From positions 1-14,006 of the forward strand of contig JAGODU010000101.1 in the NCBI GenBank assembly GCA_017998095.1: DNA of 14,006 bases, given 5' to 3'. Source of the stretch: Prolixibacteraceae bacterium. Its GTDB lineage: Bacteria > Bacteroidota > Bacteroidia > Bacteroidales > Prolixibacteraceae. Of this stretch, positions 6,420 to 13,866 are shown in pieces. Below the pieces are notes generated by a model. It was not told where the DNA came from and searched no databases. It worked only from the letters and a program-made list of their open reading frames with translations. Every line of letters begins with the position of its first letter. Positions within the stretch are counted from its first letter, which is position 1. The position numbers and the translations under genes were made by a program.

Positions 6420-7499
6420 TTATGTAATAAACGTCCCATGATATTCAAGATCATAGCTCTTACATTTGGGACAAAAAAGAGGTTTCTCCCGATCAATTTG
6501 GCCACCACATTCACAAGCTAAATCAATTTCCCGTTTTTGTGGAGTTGATCTGCGCTCCTGAAATTTACCACACTTCTGACATTGATAACCCAATGTCGAA
6601 ATCGTATCCTTTAAATCCACGGAGAAACCATGTAGGTGACTAATGAGCTTTTGTTCATGTCCACATTCCCTGCAAACAATAGATCCAGATCCTCCCATCT
6701 GATGAAAAAATAAAGGTTTCCCCTTCTCTCCAAAGTCATCAAAACTTTCAAATTCCCCTTTATTATTATAAGTCACCCACTTACCAACTTGTTTATCGTT
6801 CAAATAATTTCCTTCTAATATTAAAAAACCATCGCTATTATAATATTTTGCAAAACCGTTCCTTCTTCCGTTTTTGTAAATCCATGTATATCTAATTCTG
6901 CCATTTCCGTAATACTCTGTATATTCACCTTCTGGTTTACCTAAATGATAATAACCCTTTTCTATTATTCGACCATCTCTGGTATAGGCTCTCCACTCCC
7001 CGTGTTTTTGATTGTTAACAAATGTCCATTCATTATAGTACCCATTCATTAATCTTTCCTTGAAAACACCATTTTTATCAGGATGGTATGAATTGTAGTC
7101 CCAAAGATAGATCTGGCTTGATAGTTCAGATTCATTTAAAAAGACATAAATAATGTCATCATCACGCAAGTTTAATATACAGTTATAAACTTGATTCTTT
7201 TTATAATTAATAGTTAATTCATTGTGCGTAATAGGTTCGCTATCCTCATTTTCATCCCAATCCTGAAGAACAATCCTGTTCAGGCTTCGCTCCATTATCC
7301 TCATATTATATGCAGAGAATAAAGTGTTATTTACAGTTAATAAAACATCTCCATCACAAAGTACCTTCATATTATATTTGTTTCGATTAACAGGTTCTAC
7401 TACTATTTGTCTTTTTTCATCATTATGATCTGTAAAACCTGATTTACCCCGTCTAAAAATGAGATAGCTTGGGGATTTAAAAGTAAAATTCAGATCCAT
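6420..7499 (-). CDS. MORN-repeat protein with two C-terminal zinc ribbons, 359 aa
   Basis: Residues 1-140 are unfamiliar and strand-rich. Residues 150-262 hold four MORN_2-type repeats, each with the E/G-x-W/Y-x-x-Y/F...G pattern: NGYYNEWTF, HGEWRAYTRDGRIIEKGYY, EGEYTEYYGNGRIRYTWIYKN and GFAKYYNSDGFLILEGNY, ending at VGKWVTYNNKGEF. Similar repeats occur in YwqK-type proteins annotated as antitoxins. Two cysteine clusters follow: C276-x2-C279 with C307-x2-C310, then C329-x-C331 with C343-x2-C346, each able to bind zinc. There is no signal peptide, so it is probably cytoplasmic. It lies 136 bases downstream of the WG-repeat gene on the same strand, with no terminator seen between them, so the two may be co-transcribed. 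The zinc ribbons suggest nucleic-acid or protein binding. The antitoxin label is weak: no toxin gene is recognised nearby. Confidence 0.8.
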   Translation of the reverse strand: MDLNFTFKSPSYLIFRRGKSGFTDHNDEKRQIVVEPVNRNKYNMKVLCDGDVLLTVNNTLFSAYNMRIMERSLNRIVLQDWDENEDSEPITHNELTINYKKNQVYNCILNLRDDDIIYVFLNESELSSQIYLWDYNSYHPDKNGVFKERLMNGYYNEWTFVNNQKHGEWRAYTRDGRIIEKGYYHLGKPEGEYTEYYGNGRIRYTWIYKNGRRNGFAKYYNSDGFLILEGNYLNDKQVGKWVTYNNKGEFESFDDFGEKGKPLFFHQMGGSGSIVCRECGHEQKLISHLHGFSVDLKDTISTLGYQCQKCGKFQERRSTPQKREIDLACECGGQIDREKPLFCPKCKSYDLEYHGTFIT

Positions 7500-7635
7500 T
7501 GTTTTGATATTTAAGAATGAGAAAAGGTCAAGTGAAAATACCGAAAATTTGTAATTAATTGGGGAAATTTGTTAACAACAGTGTAACTCCGCTAATTAGT
7601 ATTAGATCGAATTATTGGGAAGCCGACAATAATTT

Positions 7636-10600
7636 TTATTCCCAATATTCATTACCATTAAAGTCTATATACCCAGTTTGTCCATCATTGCCTTTAACGA
7701 ACAGCAAATTGGAAATAGAAGGTCTTATTTCTGTAAATTTTATTTCGGTTATGTGGTTCCCTGAAAAGTCCATAATTCCTTCGAGACGATTAACTCGTCC
7801 TTTGAATATTTTATTGCTTTCGGAAATTAATTCCAACTTGTCGTATTCACATTCTATTGTTATTTCTCCTTTTGAGTTAATTAAACCACACTTATAATTT
7901 TTTTGTATAACCATAAATCCCCCCCTCGGGTGATCAAACTTTTCAAATTCTGGATTTAGGATTATCCCCCCAGAATCATTAATTAGTCCATACTTGTTAT
8001 TCAATTTGGAAATAAAAAATGTCGGATGGCTGGTTTCAAAATTACATTCAGAAATTTCTTCAAAGCTACAGGGGAAGACAGTTTTTCCCCAGTGATCAAT
8101 AAGTCCCCATAATTTACCTCTTTTCACTGCCAAAATCCTATCACTAAGATACTTTATTGAATCAAAGTGAACAGGAGTGTATCCTTCTCCAAATCTGTTA
8201 AATAAACCCCATTTTGAATTGATACATACTGAAAATAAGTTTTCACCTAATGATTTTATGTTTTCCGCTTGTAGATCAATAAGCATTGAGCCATTCTTAT
8301 CATAGACAGTATATTTGTTGTCTTTCGAGGCCATTATTGTTTCATCGTTTATTATCCTTATCAAATCATACTCGCAACTAAGTATCAAGCGTCTGTCTAA
8401 GCCATAGACCCCACGCTTTTCGTTCTTTTTAACAATTATAAAGTCGTCTTGAACAAAAATGTGATAATCAAACTCTGGTGGTACAATTTCATTGAATCTT
8501 TTATCCCAAACACCATATTTGCCTGCAATCTTAACAAGAATCAGATCTTTAGTATCAAATATTTTCTCAACATCTTCAACTCCCTTTAGAAGTATAAGGT
8601 CCCCTTCATCATTCATCAAATGGAAACCTTCAATATTTGAGCAAAAGATCAAACCATGGGAATTTTCCACCCCTAATAAGGTTCCTGGTCCAATTTTCTC
8701 TCCTGATGATTTTATAACTCCAAAGGCACGACTATCTGATTTAGAAACTTCAAAACGAGCTAAATTATGGACAAAACTATAAATCTTACTTAACCTTAAA
8801 AAGGTATTATTGAACTCTAAAAATTTAGGTACTTGAGTAACTTCTCTTGAAATATTATTGCCATAGATATCTTTATATTGATTATCGACTTTAATGCAAT
8901 CATCAAGAACCTCAATGTCGTGTGGACCGAAATCAATTATAAATTTCCCACTATTATCAATCAAACCATAATTCTTTTCCTTATTAATTTTTATTAGTCC
9001 ATGTTTTTCCAGTTTAATTTCATCATAAACAGGTGGCAATATGGAATTACCATTAATATCGAAAAGACAATAGTCACTACCGTCTCTACCTCGATAAAGT
9101 GTATCTGTAATTCTATCAATATATCTGCAGCTAGTTTTTAAAAGTTCTCTTTTATTATCCAAGTCATAAAGAATATAGTGACCAGGAATATAGTCATAAC
9201 GAACAATCGCACGACTATGGTTGAGCAGTATAATAAAGTCATATTTACACGGGATAATCTCCTCCCCTTTCTTTGAAATAATCCCTTGTTTTCGATTAAG
9301 TGAAACATGTATATAATCGTCTTCTATATTTTTAATTTCTGAATATTTTATGCCAGAAAGAATTTCACCATTAAGGTTGCCTATTCCATATAAATTATTC
9401 TTCTGTACTATAATAATATTAGGGTCCAAAAAGGATATTTTTTCAAAATCCAAAATGCATTCTTCTACACCATCAATTGTTAAAATTCCATATATGTTTG
9501 AGTTTCGTAAAAAGATGGTTTTATTACTTTGGAAGGGATAAATCTTATTATATCTGCATTCTGTTTGAAACTTTCCAGATAATGTAACTATCCCATATAA
9601 ATTGCCAATCATAACTATAAAAAAATCCGAGAAAATAGTGGGAAAAACCTTATCAAAGATTGGCGAAAATATTTTCTGACCAGAGAATGTGAATAGCCCA
9701 TATTTATTACTAGTGGTTACAACTACAGCATTGCCGCAAAGGTCAATGCCATCATATTCCTCTTTAGAGTCCAAATAAGATGAAGGCGAATATAATTTCC
9801 AGAAAGAACCTTCTTTTACTTTATAAATATCTGTTGCAATGTACTCGATCGCATTATAAATAGGCCTGGTACATTCTTCACATTCACAATTAGCAACACC
9901 CCACAATTCTTCAATACGATAAACTAAAAAACCAGGACTTATAGTTTTGATGTCATCATATAGGAATTTGGTTCTGATGTTCTTTATGGAATTATAGATG
10001 CAGTATTTTTCTTTAAAATTTACACCAATATAATCCCAAAATTCCTCGTAAATATTTGGAGTATCAGGTTCGGGTTCCATATCACCCCATTCGTCACTGG
10101 AGGACGATCCATAATTAGAGTAACCATAATCGTCATCCTCGTATTCATACCCGTAACTATAGTCAGGTTCGCTGAGCCAGTGCTTTGACCAGGTTTTAAA
10201 TACCTCGTTAGCCCTTTTGCCACTTTTTAGCTTAGGATTTTCTGGAACAGGATGACCGTTTTTACTATAGAAGAACCTCTTTTGAATTCTCCAAATATTT
10301 TCCTCCAATAACTCAATCCCTATGTTTTCACACTTTATAAGTATTTTTTTACTTTCAATATCAAATAACCCGATTTCTTCTCCTCTCCAAGAATACTGAC
10401 AAACCAGATAATATCTGTTACTATATTTAAACTCCTCAATTTTGGAATAATTAGCTCTTAGTAATATTGAACCATTGTTGCTAAGTAGTCCGACTTTATG
10501 ATTGGAGGATTTTACTCTTAGGGTTTGAGCATTAAGAGTAACAATATCCAGATATATAAGTGGTATTATTAGTTTACCCTTTTCATTAATAACCCCGCAT

Positions 10601-11424
10601 CTGCCTTTTTTAAGAACTATTGACAATCCATTGCTAAAATCAGTAGCCCAGTCAAATAGCTGAGGTATCTCTAACTCAAAATCCTTGTTAATGAAACCAT
10701 AAACTGTATTTTGAAACTGATCAATCCCATAAGAAAAAATATCTTCTTTTAATCGTATCAAACTATCATATTTGGGGGGCAGAAGATTATTCCCTTCAAT
10801 ATCGTAAACACCCATTTTCCCATCAAGAGAAAAAATTAAAAAATCTGAAAATTTATTACACCCTAGATTATTATAGTCGCAATGTATTAATGTCCTGCCC
10901 AATTTATCTATGAAACCATCCTTGGTTCTACGCACATGGAATCCAAACAATTCTTTGTCCTTGTTATTCCATTGTATCGCATAGCAAGCAGATATATAGT
11001 TATATTCTATTTTAATGAGAAACTTACCCAGATGTGTTATAACACCATATTTTGTAGAATATTTACAGATTCCATGTTTATTAAACTTGCTATAGTTCTT
11101 TGAAACTATTAGATACTGATCATGCCTTTCAAAATGCTCAATACTTCTTTCAATTTCGTGCCCAGTTTTATCGTAAATGCTACTTCTAGCTATAATACAC
11201 TCTGAACTGAGAATATCAATATCATTAGGTTTCTCGTACCAGGGTTCCAAAATTTTTTTGCCAAATTCATTAATCAGGCCCCACGCTCGTTCAATTTTAA
11301 CTTTAGCAAATCCATTATGAAATGGAAGGGCATCATCGAATTTGCATTCAATAATTACATTTTTTGTTGAATCGCAATAGCCCCATTTATTGCCAGCCCT
11401 GTAGGGAATTAGGACATTGTGCAT
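7636..11424 (-). CDS. Giant WG-repeat protein, 1262 aa, about 30 repeats
   Basis: The protein consists almost wholly of WG (KWG) beta repeats of 33-38 residues with the pattern K-x-W/Y-G-x-x-x-x-x-G-x-x-I-x-P-x-Y/F-D/E-x-I. Clear examples are GNKWGYCDS (11-19), GKMGVYDIEGNNLLPPKYD (202-220) and, late in the protein, SKWGLFN, KLWGLID and NKYGLIND. I count about thirty, many degenerate. Residues 381-470 interrupt the series; within them 419-460 are rich in Tyr, Asp, Glu, Gly and Ser and look disordered. A Cys-x-Cys-x-x-Cys cluster follows in the tenth repeat (about residue 505). There is no signal peptide or membrane segment. WG-repeat proteins are poorly characterised and are presumed scaffolds or binding surfaces. 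It is long for the family and probably the first gene of a unit with the MORN gene. The start at 11424 is supported by an upstream promoter-like pair and no better ATG. Confidence 0.88.
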   Translation of the reverse strand: MHNVLIPYRAGNKWGYCDSTKNVIIECKFDDALPFHNGFAKVKIERAWGLINEFGKKILEPWYEKPNDIDILSSECIIARSSIYDKTGHEIERSIEHFERHDQYLIVSKNYSKFNKHGICKYSTKYGVITHLGKFLIKIEYNYISACYAIQWNNKDKELFGFHVRRTKDGFIDKLGRTLIHCDYNNLGCNKFSDFLIFSLDGKMGVYDIEGNNLLPPKYDSLIRLKEDIFSYGIDQFQNTVYGFINKDFELEIPQLFDWATDFSNGLSIVLKKGRCGVINEKGKLIIPLIYLDIVTLNAQTLRVKSSNHKVGLLSNNGSILLRANYSKIEEFKYSNRYYLVCQYSWRGEEIGLFDIESKKILIKCENIGIELLEENIWRIQKRFFYSKNGHPVPENPKLKSGKRANEVFKTWSKHWLSEPDYSYGYEYEDDDYGYSNYGSSSSDEWGDMEPEPDTPNIYEEFWDYIGVNFKEKYCIYNSIKNIRTKFLYDDIKTISPGFLVYRIEELWGVANCECEECTRPIYNAIEYIATDIYKVKEGSFWKLYSPSSYLDSKEEYDGIDLCGNAVVVTTSNKYGLFTFSGQKIFSPIFDKVFPTIFSDFFIVMIGNLYGIVTLSGKFQTECRYNKIYPFQSNKTIFLRNSNIYGILTIDGVEECILDFEKISFLDPNIIIVQKNNLYGIGNLNGEILSGIKYSEIKNIEDDYIHVSLNRKQGIISKKGEEIIPCKYDFIILLNHSRAIVRYDYIPGHYILYDLDNKRELLKTSCRYIDRITDTLYRGRDGSDYCLFDINGNSILPPVYDEIKLEKHGLIKINKEKNYGLIDNSGKFIIDFGPHDIEVLDDCIKVDNQYKDIYGNNISREVTQVPKFLEFNNTFLRLSKIYSFVHNLARFEVSKSDSRAFGVIKSSGEKIGPGTLLGVENSHGLIFCSNIEGFHLMNDEGDLILLKGVEDVEKIFDTKDLILVKIAGKYGVWDKRFNEIVPPEFDYHIFVQDDFIIVKKNEKRGVYGLDRRLILSCEYDLIRIINDETIMASKDNKYTVYDKNGSMLIDLQAENIKSLGENLFSVCINSKWGLFNRFGEGYTPVHFDSIKYLSDRILAVKRGKLWGLIDHWGKTVFPCSFEEISECNFETSHPTFFISKLNNKYGLINDSGGIILNPEFEKFDHPRGGFMVIQKNYKCGLINSKGEITIECEYDKLELISESNKIFKGRVNRLEGIMDFSGNHITEIKFTEIRPSISNLLFVKGNDGQTGYIDFNGNEYWE

Positions 11425-11515
11425 TTCTTAGTAATAATTTATTATCTGAATTCTCCTGTTAACTGTAGTCATATAGAAAATAGAAAATTATGCTGTAAGT
11501 TAAAGAATTTTTACT

Positions 11516-11548
11516 AAAAGATAAGTCTTTAACATATTGGTAATCAAA
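11516..11548 (-). promoter_or_regulatory. Probable promoter of the WG-repeat gene
   Basis: Read on the minus strand, TTTG (11548-11545) is followed after 21 bases by TATCTTTT (11523-11516), one mismatch from TAnnTTTG. Transcription would begin near 11508 and leave a leader of about 85 bases. Confidence 0.4.
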
Positions 11549-11623
11549 TACAGTAATTATATGTTGAGAGAAATCGTAAAATTATCTTAAAGTAGAGTGA
11601 GTTGGCAGTGCATAGGCCGATGG

Positions 11624-11753
11624 CTTTGACCACTTCGCGCCGAACATAATTGACCACCTACAGACGGCTACAAATGTCTGTTAGTAAGTAAAATACTATA
11701 CAGCATACATGACTGGCCGAATGTGGTCAGACTGTCTGGATTTTACAGTCATG
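11624..11753. promoter_or_regulatory. Dense cluster of inverted repeats between divergent genes
   Basis: TTGACCAC occurs at 11626-11633 and 11650-11657, exactly 24 bases apart, and its near-complement GTGGTCAG at 11723-11730. The left copy (CTTTGACCACTTCG, 11624-11637) is the exact complement of 14 bases of the R-repeat core. CATGACT (11708-11714) and AGTCATG (11747-11753) are a perfect seven-base inverted repeat. Inside it, GACTGT (11730-11735) pairs with ACAGTC (11745-11750). ACAGAC (11660-11665) pairs with GTCTGT (11676-11681), and CAGACTGTCTG (11728-11738) is a further palindrome. The region is locally richer in GC than its flanks. It may be an operator region for both neighbours or a recombination site related to the R repeats. 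Confidence 0.55.
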
Positions 11754-11777
11754 CCATGGAAAACCTTTCACGGAAAT

Positions 11778-11785
11778 TACTTTTG
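11778..11785 (+). promoter_or_regulatory. Possible -7 box for the small lipoprotein gene
   Basis: TACTTTTG matches TAnnTTTG exactly. No TTTG lies at the expected distance upstream; the palindrome ending at 11753 occupies that place, as if an activator or repressor bound there. Transcription would start near 11792, about 60 bases before the ATG. Confidence 0.35.
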
Positions 11786-11851
11786 TGGGTGAATTAATGT
11801 AAATTTATGAAATAGAATTACCATACGGTGAAAAGACAAAATAAGAATTAG

Positions 11852-12373
11852 ATGCATTATTTTAAGAATATTGTCATATGTCTGTTTATTTTCAGTTTGT
11901 TAATTTTTCTCGGTTGTTCGGATAAAGAAGGGCATGAATTTCCCGTTAATGAAATTCCAGGTTATTATGTTTGCTATGTTTCAAGATGGGTTGCTGTAAA
12001 TGAAAATGATGGATATACTGGATATAATGAAGATAGAGACACAACCACAGCAATTGTCAGTAATAAAGATGGAAACTATGAAATCAATATTGCCCCCCTT
12101 AATTTCAATGAAGATCCGACTATCACTATTCCTAAACTAATAGTTACGATAACTGGTTATGATTTTGAACCTATAAGTGACTTATATAGTGCTTATTTTA
12201 CTTTTCCAAAAACTGGGGACTTTGAGCATGGGTGCTGGCATAATATGCGTTGTAAGTCTTATTTTGAAAGATTTTATGCTGAGTGGATGGCTTTTGATTT
12301 AAATCTAAAATGTCTTAATCCTGAAAATGGATATTTTCTGACGGTTCGTGGAATATATTGGCTCAAAAAGTAA
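11852..12373 (+). CDS. Small lipoprotein of unknown function, 173 aa
   Basis: Residues 1-21 form a lipoprotein leader: a charged start (MHYFKN), a long hydrophobic run and a lipobox FLGC with Cys22 as the lipidated residue. The following SDKEGHE is charged, as in Bacteroidota surface-exported lipoproteins. The mature part has no domain I recognise. It is rich in aromatic residues and acidic loops and has extra cysteines at GCWHNMRC and LKC, which may form disulfides outside the cytoplasm. The upstream sequence is A-rich with no Shine-Dalgarno, as usual in this phylum. A tight hairpin starts just after the stop codon. It appears to be a single-gene unit with the palindrome cluster as its control region. 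Confidence 0.75.
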   Translation: MHYFKNIVICLFIFSLLIFLGCSDKEGHEFPVNEIPGYYVCYVSRWVAVNENDGYTGYNEDRDTTTAIVSNKDGNYEINIAPLNFNEDPTITIPKLIVTITGYDFEPISDLYSAYFTFPKTGDFEHGCWHNMRCKSYFERFYAEWMAFDLNLKCLNPENGYFLTVRGIYWLKK

Positions 12374-12374
12374 T

Positions 12375-12391
12375 TGCCAACCTAGTTGGCA
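12375..12391 (+). terminator. Hairpin immediately after the lipoprotein stop codon
   Basis: TGCCAAC (12375-12381) pairs perfectly with GTTGGCA (12385-12391) around a three-base loop. Only a weak TTTAAATT follows, so termination would be inefficient; it may instead protect the 3' end of the transcript. Confidence 0.45.
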
Positions 12392-12522
12392 TCCGTTTAA
12401 ATTAAAACAAAGGTCGATGTTCGTTAACACCACACTGATCGTATTCCAATAATGAATCTCAAGTTAGACTTCCTTTCAAATTACAGGAAGTTAATATATG
12501 GTAACCATTCCCAATAATTCAA

Positions 12523-12552
12523 TTCTGGGTCATTCTGGGAGGTCCTGGGACA
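12523..12552 (+). repeat. Three 10-bp phased CTGGG repeats
   Basis: CTGGG occurs at 12525-12529, 12535-12539 and 12545-12549, exactly one helical turn apart, in the context TTCTGGGTCA, TTCTGGGAGG, TCCTGGGACA. A degenerate fourth unit (TTTTGG) may follow. It lies about 145 bases before the likely start of the caspase-like gene and could be a regulator-binding array. The rest of the spacer from 12392 to 12620 shows nothing else. Confidence 0.45.
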
Positions 12553-12620
12553 TTTTGGTTAATGGTTAAGGAAAAAGTACGGCTGAATTTTATCTTTCAT
12601 TTAATGTAAAAAAAACCCTG

Positions 12621-12655
12621 AATTCGGATGTGTCAAAATATCTGAAGTCCGAATT
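12621..12655 (+). promoter_or_regulatory. Perfect 8-bp dyad in the leader of the caspase-like gene
   Basis: AATTCGGA (12621-12628) and TCCGAATT (12648-12655) form a perfect inverted repeat with a 19-base spacer. It overlaps the GTG at 12630, which argues against that codon as the real start and fits an operator or leader hairpin upstream of a start at 12675 or 12696. Confidence 0.4.
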
Positions 12656-12695
12656 ATTTGGCATCTTCAGAATAATGGCATATTTTAGCCAAGCC

Positions 12696-13280
12696 ATGAA
12701 AACCCTTATCATCCATCCCAAAGATTCCACAACCGATGTATTGAAAGGAATATACTCCAGACTCAACAACAAAACCGTCATAAATGGAGGAATCCCGAAA
12801 CTCGATTTAAGAAAACTTATTCAAACCCACGACAGAATCTTCATGCTTGGTCATGGATCACCGTGGGGACTTTTGAGTATGGGTCAGTTTCCCTTTTCTG
12901 GTACATATATCATTGACGATTCTTTTGTTGATGAATTAAAAGAAAAGACAAGAAATCTGTATATCTGGTGCCACGCAGATCAGTTTGTTCGGAGACACGA
13001 ACTCTCTGGGCTCAATTGCGGGATGTTCATTAGTGAAGTTGTGGAAGCTTTTATTTATGGATTCGAGGATATTGACTGGGCCACAATCGAGAGGTCGAAT
13101 GAGATCTTCGTTCATATCGTTTCAAAGTACATAAATGAACCGATGGAGGTCTTATACGAGAAATTGATTTATGAATATGGTTTGTTGGCAAGGACAAATT
13201 CCATTGCCAGATTTAATCTTGAACGGTTGTATTGCAACAGTCAGTCGCCTTATAAGAATCTGAATAAACTTGCTGGTTGA
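12696..13280 (+). CDS. Caspase/CHAT-like GHG...C protein of unknown function, 194 aa
   Basis: The N-terminus MKTLIIHPKD forms a first beta strand, which is why I prefer the ATG at 12696. In-frame alternatives are ATG 12675 and GTG 12630, the latter overlapping a dyad. HDRIFMLGHGSP (45-56) is a strand ending in Gly-His53-Gly. After IIDDSFVDEL (72-81) comes NLYIWCHAD (87-95), a strand ending in Cys92, then GLNCGMFISEVVEA (105-118). A strand-GHG followed about 40 residues later by a strand-Cys is the arrangement of clan CD proteases (caspases, CHAT, gingipain-like). The family, with its HGSP and IWC-x-AD-x-F motifs, recurs in Bacteroidota as a conserved hypothetical. There is no signal peptide, so it should be cytoplasmic. 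The protease reading is an inference; a non-catalytic Rossmann-like protein remains possible. Confidence 0.7.
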   Translation: MKTLIIHPKDSTTDVLKGIYSRLNNKTVINGGIPKLDLRKLIQTHDRIFMLGHGSPWGLLSMGQFPFSGTYIIDDSFVDELKEKTRNLYIWCHADQFVRRHELSGLNCGMFISEVVEAFIYGFEDIDWATIERSNEIFVHIVSKYINEPMEVLYEKLIYEYGLLARTNSIARFNLERLYCNSQSPYKNLNKLAG

Positions 13281-13345
13281 AGGTTCCCAGTGGCAATCTG
13301 TAACTTGTCCGGTTAGGATTCCATAGTGTGAGGTACCGAATATAA

Positions 13346-13375
13346 TTTTCTGATAAAATCAGACACTTAGAAGAC
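13346..13375 (+). repeat. R5: short partial copy of the dispersed repeat
   Basis: Only the middle of the repeat is present: TCTGAT-aaa-ATCAGA, a perfect six-base hairpin as in R1, followed by CACTTAGAAGAC. It sits 65 bases after the caspase-like gene, the same relative position as R2 and R3 to their genes. The EVVKEGRI core and the terminator end are missing or decayed. In the R1 frame it reads SDKIRHLED before a stop. Confidence 0.55.
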
Positions 13376-13438
13376 TCAGAATGAGGACTACGGCCGGTTT
13401 CTAAATCGGGGTATTGCTCAACGTTAAAACCAACAAAT

Positions 13439-13466
13439 AAAAAGCCCCGGCTGCTGATTAACGGGG
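13439..13466 (-). terminator. Intrinsic terminator for minus-strand transcription
   Basis: On the minus strand, CCCCG (13466-13462) pairs with CGGGG (13449-13445), an all-GC stem with a 12-base loop, followed after one C by five T (13443-13439) and ATTTG. No minus-strand gene lies just to the right, so its source transcript is unclear. Confidence 0.45.
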
Positions 13467-13574
13467 GGTTGAAACTCACTGCATTATCTCGTACTTGGTT
13501 ACAATACATAACAAAGTTAAAACACACCAGGGCCAGAATAAATTATTTCTGAATATTTTTCATATATTTATTTC

Positions 13575-13766
13575 ATGGAAGATAAGAACAGGACATTAAG
13601 CCCGTCAGCAAAGGCATTTCTTGTTCTCATGGCAAAGGTCAAGGGAAAAACTCCGCTTGAGATCATGAGAGATTTTAATTTCCACGTCAAGCAGCAAAAG
13701 CATAACGATATTCAAGAGAACCTGACAATGGAAAACATGGAAGCCAAGAATGAGGATTCAAAATAA
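13575..13766 (+). CDS. Small basic protein of unknown function, 63 aa
   Basis: No family is recognised. Residues 8-44 look helical (SPSAKAFLVLMAKVKGKTPLEIMRDFNFHVKQQ) with a mix of basic and hydrophobic positions. The last 20 residues are Asn/Glu/Met-rich and probably flexible. It could be a small DNA-binding or regulatory protein. There is no clear Shine-Dalgarno and no promoter match. A strong structured hairpin follows 29 bases after the stop, which supports its being a real transcription unit. Confidence 0.5.
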   Translation: MEDKNRTLSPSAKAFLVLMAKVKGKTPLEIMRDFNFHVKQQKHNDIQENLTMENMEAKNEDSK

Positions 13767-13795
13767 ACAGATTATTAAAGAAGTTTTATCTATTG

Positions 13796-13866
13796 GCAGG
13801 GAGCATTGGATGCATGCGACATGGTTCGGTGCAAGGTACAAAGTACCCGGATTGCTCCCTGCTTTT
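13796..13866 (+). terminator. Branched hairpin (three-way junction) with T-run
   Basis: GCAGGGAGCA (13796-13805) pairs perfectly over ten bases with TGCTCCCTGC (13853-13862), followed by TTTTGTTT. Between the arms, TGCA (13811-13814) pairs with TGCA (13830-13833) and CGA (13817-13819) with TCG (13826-13828). GGTAC (13835-13839) pairs with GTACC (13843-13847) around AAA. It probably ends the 63-residue gene's transcript, but is more elaborate than an ordinary terminator and could also be a small structured RNA or a recombination hairpin. Confidence 0.6.

Noticed and set aside
7559..7897. Plus-strand 112-codon frame opposite the end of the WG-repeat gene
   Set aside because: Antisense to well-supported WG repeats, with no start signal or domain.
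10020..10223. Minus-strand 67-codon frame inside the WG-repeat gene
   Set aside because: It is a shadow of the low-complexity Tyr/Asp/Ser-rich insert in another frame.
6420..11424. Toxin-immunity or toxin-antitoxin module
   Set aside because: MORN and WG repeats are sometimes labelled antitoxin or immunity, but no toxin domain or secretion signal is present in either protein or beside them.
13213..13527. Minus-strand 104-codon frame
   Set aside because: It overlaps the end of the caspase-like gene, repeat R5 and a minus-strand terminator, and shows no recognisable domain.
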